This document shows, one piece after another, positions 1 through 6,429 of a DNA stretch of 12,073 nucleotides. The notes under the pieces were generated by a model, which made no database searches, was not told where the DNA came from, and saw only the letters and a program-made list of their open reading frames with translations. This DNA comes from an uncultured Clostridia bacterium (GTDB lineage: Bacteria > Bacillota > Clostridia > Oscillospirales > Oscillospiraceae). Each line of letters opens with the position of its first letter. Within the stretch, counting starts at the first letter, position 1. Both the position numbers and the translations under genes were made by a program. The stretch covers positions 1 to 12,073 of the forward strand of contig CAMHER010000045.1 of NCBI GenBank assembly GCA_946184215.1, read 5' to 3'.

Positions 1-1
1 G

Positions 2-394
2 AAAGAGGCAGAGGACAGTATAGACAATCTCCTGAAAGCCATCGAGATGGGCGTGATCACGAAATCCACCAAGGAACGGCTGGAAGCGCTGGAAACGGAA
101 AAAGCCGAGTTGGAAAACCAAATCGCCCTGGAGAAACTCAAGCAGCCGACTTTGACAGAAGAATTCATCCGCTACTGGCTGGAGCGTTTTCGCGGGATCG
201 ACACCACGAATATAGCCCATCGGAAGCTCCTGATCGATGTGTTCCTGAACACGGTATACCTCTACAACGACAAGGTCGTGATCACCTTCAATTACAAGGA
301 GGACGCTGAAACTGTAAATTTTAGTGATATAGAGGCCGCGCTCCATTCGTGTGCCTTCGGTTCGGATTTCAAATTCACTTCTTCACCAAAATAA
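2..394 (+). CDS. Serine recombinase, C-terminal fragment (cut by window edge)
   Basis: The reading frame is open from base 2 and its start lies outside the window; 130 codons remain. The visible part begins with a charged, probably coiled-coil stretch (about residues 1-45 of the fragment, rich in K, E and L). It continues into the conserved C-terminal region of large serine recombinases (TEEFIRYWLERFRG, then HRKLLIDVFLNTVYLYNDKV and a short beta-rich tail). These proteins cut and rejoin DNA at attachment sites of phages and integrative elements through an N-terminal serine, which is not visible here. The tail uses more A+T-rich codons than the genes to its right, consistent with horizontal acquisition. 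A terminator follows at once, so the gene is probably the last one of an element. Family assignment rests on the C-terminal region only; whether the enzyme is complete cannot be judged. Confidence 0.8.
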   Translation, partial: KEAEDSIDNLLKAIEMGVITKSTKERLEALETEKAELENQIALEKLKQPTLTEEFIRYWLERFRGIDTTNIAHRKLLIDVFLNTVYLYNDKVVITFNYKEDAETVNFSDIEAALHSCAFGSDFKFTSSPK

Positions 395-428
395 AAGCAG
401 TCCGCCATCGGCGGGCTGCTTTTATTTT
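394..428 (+). terminator. Intrinsic terminator after the recombinase
   Basis: A 13-bp stem (394-406 with 410-422, one G-T pair) closes a 3-nt loop. It begins at the last base of the recombinase stop codon and runs into TTTATTTT. The stem starts with an A-run, so it could also work on the opposite strand. Confidence 0.88.
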
Positions 429-550
429 GGTTATTTCGTCTCCGCGCCCCGGCACGCATCGTCCCGGACAGACGCCACTGCGAGGCAAGCTGGGAAAAAC
501 AGATCCCCTTCTTTCTTCCCACGCTTCTCTATGAGTTGGAGGAATAGGAT

Positions 551-1296
551 ATGCTGATGCACTATGAAAAATGGTACAGTCCGGCGCTCCGCCGCGACAT
601 GGAGATCAAGGTATACGGCCGCGGGGGCAAACCGGTGCTGTATATTCCCTGCCAGGACGGCCGCTTTTTCGATTTTGAAAACTTCGGCATGATCGACGCC
701 TGGGCTCCGTTTATCGAGTCGGGGCGGGCGACGGTCTTTTCCGTCGATACGATCGACAGCGAGACCTGGTCGAACACGGACGGCGACCCCTACTGGCGCA
801 TCCGCCGCCACGAGGAGTGGATGCGGTATCTTAGCGGGGAGGTCGTGCCCTATATCCGCGAAGTCTGCCGCGGCTACGGCTGGCAGAGCGATCCGGGGAT
901 TCTGGCCTTCGGCTGCTCGCTCGGCGCCATGCATGCGGCCAACCTCTATTTCCGCTATCCGGAGGCCTTTGAGAGCTGCTTGCGCTCAGCGGCGTCTACG
1001 ACACGGAATACGGCTTCGGCGGCTACATGGACGAGGCGGTCTATCTCAACTCCCCGGTGCATTACCTTTCCAACATGCCGTATGACCACCCGTTCTTCCC
1101 TCTGTACCGCGCTCATCGCGCGATCATCTGCGTGGGGCAGGGTCCCTGGGAGCTGACGGATTATACCCGTTCGCTGCACCGCGTGCTTGTGGAAAAGGGC
1201 ATCCCGGCCTGGGTGGACTACTGGGGCTATGACGTTTCGCACGATTGGCCGTGGTGGTTCAAGCAGGTGGCCTGTTTTGTGCCGGATCTTCTGTAA
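551..1296 (+). pseudogene. Esterase-family alpha/beta hydrolase, disrupted by a frameshift
   Basis: Start ATG 551 follows GGAGGA at 538-543 with 7-nt spacing. The first frame encodes the N-terminal half with the nucleophile elbow G-C-S-L-G (Ser123, codon 917) and then drifts into a non-homologous tail ending at 1156. The second half resumes in the next frame from about 982 (ALSGVYDTEYGFGGYMDEAVY) and ends at 1296 with YWGYDVSHDWPWW, which carries the likely catalytic His. Restoring one missing G at TTGCG (980-984, giving TTG GCG) joins the halves into a protein of about 248 residues, normal for this cytoplasmic putative-esterase family (COG4947-like, by memory). No slippery heptamer is visible, so a programmed shift is unlikely. 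The gene is either a recent pseudogene or carries a sequencing error. Substrate unknown. It sits 30 nt upstream of an ATP-grasp gene and probably shares its transcript. Confidence 0.82.
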
Positions 1297-1326
1297 CAGC
1301 TTTAATAATAGAAAGAAGCGATCATT

Positions 1327-2517
1327 GTGAAAAACGTAATCTTTATCTCTCCGAATTTCCCCGTGAACTACTGGCAGTTCTGCCATGAGCTGCGCTGCGA
1401 CGGCGTCAACGTCCTCGGCATCGGCGACCAGCCCTATGACGAGCTGCGCTTCGAGCTCAAAAGCAGCCTGACGGAATACTACAAGGTCTCCTCGCTTGAG
1501 GACTACGACCAGGTATACCGCGCGGTCGCGTTCTTCATCTTCAAATACGGGCGGATCGATTTTCTCGAGTCGAACAACGAATACTGGCTCGAGCAGGACG
1601 CCCATCTTCGCAGCGATTTCAACATCGCCGGCGGCTTCCGTGTGGAAGACGTGCCGCGCATCAAGTACAAATCCGGCATGAAGGAATATTACCGCCGCGC
1701 CGGGATCCCCACCGCGCGCTTCCATATGGTCGGCGACGCGGCGGGCTGCCGCGCCTTTATCAAGGAGGTGGGCTGGCCGGTCATCGTCAAGCCGGACAAC
1801 GGCGTCGGCGCCGTGGCTACCTATAAGCTGGAAAACGAGGAGCAGCTCGACGCCTTCCTGTCCGCGCGCGACGGCCGCTTCCCCTATATCATGGAGGAGT
1901 TTATCGACGGCCAGATCAATTCCTATGACGCCATCATCGACTCCCGGGGCGAGCCGCTGTTCGAAACAGGCAACATCACCGGCATCGCCATCATGGACAT
2001 CGTCAACAACCGCGACAACTCCCTGTACCACATCCTCAAGGAGCTGCCGGAGGACACCCGCGCCTTCGGCCGCGCCGCGGTCAAGAGCTTCGGGGTGAAG
2101 AGCCGCTTCGTTCACTTTGAGTTTTTCCGTCTGACGCGCGACCAGCATATCGGCAAAAAGGGCCAGCTCGTCGCGCTGGAGGTCAACATGCGCCCCAGCG
2201 GCGGCTATACGCCGGATATGATCAACTTTGCCCACAGCACCAACGTCTACAAGATCTGGGCGGATATGGTGGCCTTCGACCGCTCAAAGATGCCGGTGGG
2301 GGAGCACCGCTTCTGTGCCTGCGTCGGCAGACGGGACGGCAAGCATTTCCGTTACAGCCACGAGGAGCTGGCCAAACGCTATGCCGCGCAAATGCGCATG
2401 ATGGAGCGTCTGCCCGCAGCGCTGGCCGAGGCGATGGGCGACCAGCTGTTCCTCGCGGTCTTCGACACGCAGGAGGAGCTCGACGCCTTCTACCGCGACG
2501 CGGTGGAGTGTGTGTGA
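1327..2517 (+). CDS. ATP-grasp domain ligase of unknown substrate
   Basis: 396 residues from a GTG start preceded by a weak purine-rich site (GAAAGAAG, 1311-1318). The N-terminal 110 or so residues (KNVIFISPNFPVNYW...) look like the Rossmann-like pre-ATP-grasp domain. The ATP-grasp core follows: PVIVKPDNGVGA with Lys155, YIMEEFIDG with Glu190/Glu191 for adenine/ribose contacts, HFEFFRL with Glu265, and LEVNMRPSGGY with Glu285, Asn287 and Arg289, which fit the Mg-ATP and phosphate-binding set. Such enzymes activate a carboxylate as an acyl phosphate and join it to an amine or thiol. The carboxylate and nucleophile cannot be read from sequence. The hydrolase 30 nt upstream suggests a two-gene unit that makes and cleaves, or makes and processes, a small metabolite. 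No membrane segment or signal is seen. Fold confidence is high, function open. Confidence 0.88.
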   Translation: MKNVIFISPNFPVNYWQFCHELRCDGVNVLGIGDQPYDELRFELKSSLTEYYKVSSLEDYDQVYRAVAFFIFKYGRIDFLESNNEYWLEQDAHLRSDFNIAGGFRVEDVPRIKYKSGMKEYYRRAGIPTARFHMVGDAAGCRAFIKEVGWPVIVKPDNGVGAVATYKLENEEQLDAFLSARDGRFPYIMEEFIDGQINSYDAIIDSRGEPLFETGNITGIAIMDIVNNRDNSLYHILKELPEDTRAFGRAAVKSFGVKSRFVHFEFFRLTRDQHIGKKGQLVALEVNMRPSGGYTPDMINFAHSTNVYKIWADMVAFDRSKMPVGEHRFCACVGRRDGKHFRYSHEELAKRYAAQMRMMERLPAALAEAMGDQLFLAVFDTQEELDAFYRDAVECV

Positions 2518-2530
2518 AGCCACAATAAAA

Positions 2531-2568
2531 AAGCCGAAAAGCAGCCTTTTGGGGCTGCTTTTCGGTTT
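2531..2568 (+). terminator. Intrinsic terminator after the ATP-grasp gene
   Basis: A 16-bp stem (2531-2546 with 2553-2568, one G-T pair) has loop TTTTGG. The 5' flank is AATAAAAAA, so on the minus strand the hairpin is followed by a long T-run; on the plus strand the T-tract is only the TTT that ends the stem. It may work better in reverse, but it still separates the ATP-grasp gene from the metallophosphoesterase promoter. Confidence 0.8.
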
Positions 2569-2584
2569 GCGGAGGATCAGACGG

Positions 2585-2613
2585 TTGTTTTCCAGATGTG
2601 CGTATAGTATACT
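2585..2613 (+). promoter_or_regulatory. Predicted sigma-70-type promoter for the metallophosphoesterase
   Basis: TTGTTT at 2585-2590 and TATACT at 2608-2613 are separated by 17 nt. The -10 box is strong and the -35 box only partial. The -10 box lies inside the palindrome at 2606-2627, which would let a bound repressor block initiation. The gene start is 79 nt downstream of the -10. Confidence 0.5.
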
Positions 2614-2627
2614 GCATGCAGTATACT
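2606..2627. promoter_or_regulatory. Perfect 22-bp palindrome, candidate repressor operator
   Basis: The half-site AGTATACTGCA is followed directly by its exact reverse complement, with no spacer and no mismatch. It overlaps the predicted -10 box and the expected transcription start. A GntR- or TetR-type dimer would fit such a site, but no regulator gene is in the window. The function is inferred from position and symmetry. Confidence 0.55.
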
Positions 2628-2632
2628 TCCGC

Positions 2633-2660
2633 CGATCCCGCCGTGTGCGGCGCCGGATCG
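2633..2660 (+). other. Leader hairpin upstream of the metallophosphoesterase
   Basis: CGATCC (2633-2638) pairs with GGATCG (2655-2660), and inside it CGCCG (2639-2643) pairs with CGGCG (2648-2652), with a TGTG loop and a 2-nt bulge. It would form in the 5' untranslated RNA, 17 nt before the ribosome site. No T-run follows, so it is not a terminator. A role in RNA stability or translation is possible but unproven. Confidence 0.35.
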
Positions 2661-2691
2661 TATTGATATAAAAAAGAAAGGGGAGAACGCC

Positions 2692-3981
2692 GTGAAACGG
2701 GGAAGAGGAATCCTCTCGTGCCTGCTGCTCGCCTCGCTCCTCCTGTTGGCGGGCTGCTCCGGCGCGCCAGAAAAGCAAACGGAAACGACAGGGGAGACGG
2801 GCTCCTGGCGCGTTGTCGTCGCGACTGATCTGCACTATCTTGCCCCTTCGCTGACCGACCACGGCGAGATCTTCCGCCGCGTTATGGAGGCCGGAGACGG
2901 CAAGGTGACCGAGTTCTGCGACGAGATCGCGGACGCGTTCCTGGAGGAAGTGAGAGTGGGTAAGCCGGATGCGCTGATCCTTACCGGGGATGTAAGCTTC
3001 AACGGCGAAAAGGCGAGCCATCTTGCCCTTGCCGAAAAGCTCGCATCACTTGAGGAGGCGGGCGTCCCCGTGCTGGTGCTGCCCGGCAACCACGATATGT
3101 ACCGGAACTGCTATTCCTTCTTCGGCAGCGAGGGAGAACAGGTCGAATCTGTCAGCGCCGAGGAGTTTGCCGCGATCTATGCGGCCTTCGGCTTTGACGA
3201 GGCGATCTCGCGCGATGCTGACTCGCTGAGTTATCTGGCACAGTTGAACGATCACACGCGCATGCTGATGCTGGATGCCGACACGCCGCACGATTTCTGC
3301 AGCCTGTCGGACAAGACCCTCTCGTGGATCGAGCGGCGCCTCTCCGAAGCAGCCGTGGAGGGGCAGACGGTGCTGGCCGCCTGCCACCAGAATCTGTACA
3401 AGCATTCGATGTTCGGCGCGGGCTACGTGCTGGGCTGTGCCGGAAAACTACACGCGCTGCTGGAAAAATACGGCGTACCGCTTCTCCTCAGCGGCCACAT
3501 GCACATCCAGCACATTATGACCGAGGGAAGCGTAACGGAGATCGCGACCTCTTCCCTGACGATGGGGGCGTGCCAATACGGCGTGCTCACATGGGGTGAC
3601 GGCGCGATGCGCTATGAGACAAGGTCGGTCGATGTCACGTCCTGGGCCGCCCGGCAGGGCCTGGACGACGAGCGTCTTGCGGATTTCGCCGCCTACGCCA
3701 TGGGCCGGATGGAGAGCCGCACCCGCACCCAGGCGGAGGAGCAGCTGGAGGCGCGGGGCATTTCGGCGCAGGTGGCCGCACCGCTTGTAAACTATGCCTG
3801 CGCACTGAACAACGCCTACTTCTGCGGCGATTTGTCCGCCATTCCGTCGCTTGACCCCGACGGCAGCCTGCTTGCGGCCTGGAAGGAGAGCGGCAGTTCC
3901 TTCGGCTCCTACTTTGCCTCGATCGAGCAGGAGATCGGAAAGGACCACACAAGATGGCATGATCTGGAAGATCCGGAATAA
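2692..3981 (+). CDS. Metallophosphoesterase lipoprotein (calcineurin-like)
   Basis: 429 residues. The GTG start is chosen because AAAGGGGAG (2677-2685) sits 6 nt upstream and it gives a clean lipoprotein signal: basic MKRGRG, a hydrophobic core, then LLAGC with acylated Cys22. The mature protein should sit on the outer face of the membrane. All calcineurin-like metal motifs are present in order: D46-x-H48, G99-D100, G132-N133-H134-D135, H232 (in CHQN) and G268-H269-M-H271. The enzyme should therefore bind two metal ions and cleave a phosphoester or phosphoanhydride; the substrate is not evident. About 140 C-terminal residues after the catalytic domain are helical and Ala/Glu-rich, perhaps a lid or binding domain. 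The gene has its own promoter with a palindromic operator. No convincing terminator separates it from the next promoter, so some readthrough is possible. Confidence 0.88.
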   Translation: MKRGRGILSCLLLASLLLLAGCSGAPEKQTETTGETGSWRVVVATDLHYLAPSLTDHGEIFRRVMEAGDGKVTEFCDEIADAFLEEVRVGKPDALILTGDVSFNGEKASHLALAEKLASLEEAGVPVLVLPGNHDMYRNCYSFFGSEGEQVESVSAEEFAAIYAAFGFDEAISRDADSLSYLAQLNDHTRMLMLDADTPHDFCSLSDKTLSWIERRLSEAAVEGQTVLAACHQNLYKHSMFGAGYVLGCAGKLHALLEKYGVPLLLSGHMHIQHIMTEGSVTEIATSSLTMGACQYGVLTWGDGAMRYETRSVDVTSWAARQGLDDERLADFAAYAMGRMESRTRTQAEEQLEARGISAQVAAPLVNYACALNNAYFCGDLSAIPSLDPDGSLLAAWKESGSSFGSYFASIEQEIGKDHTRWHDLEDPE

Positions 3982-4069
3982 AAATCCGGAAATCACGCCC
4001 AAAGCGGCAGCTAACCGGAAAGATATTGAAAAACTGCTTTTTTTGTGCAAAACAGAGATTGTTTATTCC

Positions 4070-4098
4070 TTGACGATTTCACAGTTTAATGGTACAGT
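4070..4098 (+). promoter_or_regulatory. Predicted promoter of the lipoprotein-apbE-rnf operon
   Basis: TTGACG (4070-4075) and TACAGT (4093-4098) are spaced 17 nt apart, close to the sigma-70/SigA consensus. It lies 68 nt before the lipoprotein start and is the only good promoter seen ahead of the nine-gene run ending at the terminator near 12070. Confidence 0.65.
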
Positions 4099-4166
4099 AG
4101 CGTTGACGCAGAAGAGATGAGAAAAAGCATCCCTGCGTGAAAACTGTATTGATGAGGAGTACTGAA

Positions 4167-5288
4167 ATGAAAAAGATTTTCGCAATGCTTCTTCTGGTCT
4201 GCATGATCCTGTCTCTGGCAGCATGCGGCCAGCAGGCAGCTCCCGCTCCCGCGGCCGAGCAGCCCGCCGCCGAAGAGGCCGCCCCTGCCGAAGAGGCCGC
4301 CCCCGCTGAAGAGGCCGCCCCCGCCGAAGAGGCTGCCCCCGCTGAGGAGCCCGCCGCCGCTGCCGAGTATAAGCTCGGTATGGGCGTCAGCCTCAACATG
4401 GACAGCTCCAAGACCGGCAACGCCCAGGTCGACGCCACCGTCGCCGCCGTCGTCACCGACGCCGAGGGCAAGATCGTCGCCGTCAAGCTGGACGTCGCCC
4501 AGAACAAGATGAACATCACCGACGGTGAAGTCGAGACCGACAAGGAATTCAAGACCAAGCTCGAGCTCGGCGATGACTACAACATGGTCAAGTTCTCCGA
4601 CGCCGTTGCCGAGTGGTATGACCAGGCCGCAGCGTTCGAAGCCTACGTGATCGGCAAGACCGCTGACGAGGTCGCCGGCACCGAGACCGTTGTCAATGAC
4701 GAGGGCCACACCGTCGTCACCGACGAGACGCTCTACGCCTCCTGCTCCATCTCCGTTGGCGATTTCATCGAAGCCATTGTCAAGGCCTGCAACGATGACC
4801 AGGCCCAGACCTTCACCGCCGGCGAGTTCAAGCTCGGCCTCGCCGCCATCACCGAGATCGACGCCGCCACCAAGGCCGCGACTGCGGATGAGGACGGCCT
4901 TGCCGCCATGTACACCGACTTTGCCGCTGCCGTCGTCGACGGCGAGGGCAAGATCATTGTCGCGATCACCGACGCTGTCCAGCCCAAGATCAGCTTTGAC
5001 GCTGCCGGCGAGATCGTGGAGACCACCTTCAACGGCACCAAGCGCGAGCTGAAGGAAGACTACAACATGGTCAAGTTCTCCAATGCCACGCTCGAGTGGT
5101 ACCAGCAGGCCCAGAACTTTGTCGACTATGCCGCCGGCAAGACTGCCGAGGAGCTTCGCGCCTCTGAGACCACCGTCAATGAGGAAGGCCATCAGGTCTT
5201 TGTTGACGAGGCCCTGTACGCCAGCGTCTCCATCAGCGTTGACGGCATGATCAACGTGGTTGCCAAGGCTGCCGACAACGCCGCCTGA
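4167..5288 (+). CDS. Secreted lipoprotein with two tandem copies of an unrecognised domain
   Basis: 373 residues from ATG 4167, chosen over GTG 4137 because AGGAG (4155-4159) is 7 nt upstream and the signal MKKIFAMLLLVCMILSLAAC starts cleanly; Cys20 should be lipidated. Residues 23-66 are a Pro/Ala/Glu linker containing four EEAAPA units, like a wall-spanning spacer. Two copies of one domain of about 150 residues follow (68-220 and 221-373). They share YKLG/FKLG, EGKI, DYNMVKFS (Asp137 and Asp298), EWYxQA, GKTA and ETxVNxEGH before a Ser-rich end (LYAS.SIS). No S/T-G-A-T flavinylation motif is seen. Codon use is strongly biased to C- or G-ending codons, which suggests high expression. Position ahead of apbE and rnf genes, with only 24 nt to apbE and no terminator, suggests an extracytosolic redox or substrate-binding partner of that system. 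I do not recognise a named family. Confidence 0.85.
   Translation: MKKIFAMLLLVCMILSLAACGQQAAPAPAAEQPAAEEAAPAEEAAPAEEAAPAEEAAPAEEPAAAAEYKLGMGVSLNMDSSKTGNAQVDATVAAVVTDAEGKIVAVKLDVAQNKMNITDGEVETDKEFKTKLELGDDYNMVKFSDAVAEWYDQAAAFEAYVIGKTADEVAGTETVVNDEGHTVVTDETLYASCSISVGDFIEAIVKACNDDQAQTFTAGEFKLGLAAITEIDAATKAATADEDGLAAMYTDFAAAVVDGEGKIIVAITDAVQPKISFDAAGEIVETTFNGTKRELKEDYNMVKFSNATLEWYQQAQNFVDYAAGKTAEELRASETTVNEEGHQVFVDEALYASVSISVDGMINVVAKAADNAA
4272..4355 (+). repeat. 18-bp tandem repeat encoding EEAAPA units
   Basis: Four 18-bp units (4272-4289, 4290-4307, 4308-4325, 4326-4343) and a partial fifth (4344-4355) differ only at third positions. They encode the acidic Pro/Ala spacer just after the lipidation site. 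The number of units could vary between strains by slippage. Confidence 0.9.
4368..5285 (+). repeat. Internal domain duplication in the lipoprotein gene
   Basis: Residues 68-220 and 221-373 are tandem copies at protein level. A stretch of 24 identical bases remains at 4575-4598 and 5058-5081, covering the DYNMVKFS motif. The offset there is 161 codons, so the second copy carries a small insertion relative to the first. Confidence 0.8.
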
Positions 5289-5312
5289 GCAACAACAAAA
5301 AAACCATAGGGG

Positions 5313-6416
5313 ATGAAAGCCTTGCGGCATTGGAATACTATGATCGCGGTCCTCGCGCTGCTCTCGCTGCTGCTCACCGCCTGCGCTTCGCAGACGGCCG
5401 AAAGCATACCGGAGACGGCCGGGACTCCCGTGCCGCAGACAATCGAGCCGAAGGGAAAGGTATATTATACCTACTTCGACACGGTCTCCTATGTATATGA
5501 CTACGCAGGAGATTCGGCAGAACGCTTTGATAAGCGTTCTGCCGAAGTTTCGCATATTCTGCAGGAATACCACCAGCTTTTTGACATTTATCATGAGTAC
5601 AGCGGCCTTGTCAATCTCTGCACGCTCAACAAAAACGCGGGCGGCGAGCCGATGGAGGTCGACGAGCGACTCATCGATTTTCTGCTCTGTGCCAGGGAGA
5701 TGTACGAGCTCACGGACGGCGAAATGAACGTGATGCTCGGCGCGGTGCTGAGCCTGTGGCACGACTGCCGCGAGGCGGCCGAGTCTGATCCGCAGAATGC
5801 CGCAATTCCCGCACAGGAGCAGTTGGAGGAGGCCTCGCGCCACACCGACATCTCGCTGCTGGAGATCGACGAGGAGAAAAACACCGTCCGCATCGCGGAC
5901 GCGGCGGCGTCGATCGACGTCGGCGCGCTCGGCAAGGGCTATGCCACCGAGCGGGCCGCGGAGTATCTCGAGGGCGAGGGCGCGAGGGGCTATGTGCTCA
6001 ACATCGGCGGCAATATCCGCTGCATCGGCGACCGGCCGGATGGCAGCGGCTGGGTCACGGCTGTCCGCAATCCGGACAGCGCGGCCGAGGATTTTGCCTG
6101 CCGAGTGCGCATCCGTGACACGGCCTGTGTGACCTCCGGCGTGTACGAGCGGTATTTCACCGTAGCGGGCACGCGCTATCACCACATCATCGACCGGGAC
6201 ACGCTCTTCCCGGCTGCGTATTACGATTCCCTCACCGTCGTCACGCGCGACAGCGCGCTGGCGGACGCCCTGTCCACGGCACTGTTCTGCATGCCGCAGG
6301 AAGAAGGAGAAAAACTGGCGGAGACGATCGGGGGCACGGAGATCCTGTGGATCTACCCGGACGGCAGCCAACGCTGCACCCCCGGCTTTGCCGTTTTGAC
6401 AGAAGAACGACCCTAA
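5313..6416 (+). CDS. apbE: FAD:protein FMN transferase (ApbE family lipoprotein)
   Basis: 367 residues. ApbE uses FAD and Mg2+ to attach FMN covalently to Thr/Ser of exported or membrane flavoproteins such as RnfD and RnfG. The N-terminus is a lipoprotein signal (MKALRHWNTM, hydrophobic core, LLTAC with Cys24). ATG 5313 is kept because it supplies the basic n-region, although the GGGG next to it is too close to be an ideal ribosome site; ATG 5340 is an alternative. Family motifs in order: FDTVSYVYDY near residue 55, DVGALGKGYATE (Asp202-Glu213), NIGGNIR (Asn230), SGVYERYF (Ser275), RYHHIIDRDT (His290, His291, Asp294), and DSALADALSTALF (Asp313, Asp318, Thr322), which fits the Mg2+ site. It lies between the lipoprotein and rnfC, 13 nt before rnfC, as expected for a maturation enzyme of that complex. 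Confidence 0.93.
   Translation: MKALRHWNTMIAVLALLSLLLTACASQTAESIPETAGTPVPQTIEPKGKVYYTYFDTVSYVYDYAGDSAERFDKRSAEVSHILQEYHQLFDIYHEYSGLVNLCTLNKNAGGEPMEVDERLIDFLLCAREMYELTDGEMNVMLGAVLSLWHDCREAAESDPQNAAIPAQEQLEEASRHTDISLLEIDEEKNTVRIADAAASIDVGALGKGYATERAAEYLEGEGARGYVLNIGGNIRCIGDRPDGSGWVTAVRNPDSAAEDFACRVRIRDTACVTSGVYERYFTVAGTRYHHIIDRDTLFPAAYYDSLTVVTRDSALADALSTALFCMPQEEGEKLAETIGGTEILWIYPDGSQRCTPGFAVLTEERP
5513..5546. repeat. Perfect 15-bp inverted repeat inside apbE
   Basis: TTCGGCAGAACGCTT (5513-5527) and its exact reverse complement (5532-5546) flank a TGAT loop. The hairpin lies within codons 67-78 of apbE (about DSAERFDKRSAE) without breaking the frame. No T-run follows, so it is not a standard terminator. 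Confidence 0.9.
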
Positions 6417-6429
6417 GGAGGCGGTAAAT

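Noticed and set aside
975..990. Programmed frameshift in the esterase gene
   Set aside because: No slippery heptamer or downstream stimulator is visible, and this family is normally read in one frame.
4001..4044. Possible terminator after the metallophosphoesterase (a run of seven T at 4038-4044)
   Set aside because: The only pairing upstream is 4-5 bp with a loop of more than 20 nt, too weak for an intrinsic terminator.
4106..4138. ACGCAG/CTGCGT pairing in the leader of the lipoprotein gene
   Set aside because: Six base pairs around a 21-nt loop is not enough to call a riboswitch or attenuator.
4137..4166. Upstream GTG start for the lipoprotein
   Set aside because: It would add ten residues before a complete signal peptide and has no ribosome site, whereas ATG 4167 has AGGAG 7 nt upstream.
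4086..6371. 761-codon open frame on the minus strand
   Set aside because: It mirrors the lipoprotein and apbE genes, has no recognisable domain, and arises from GC-rich third positions.
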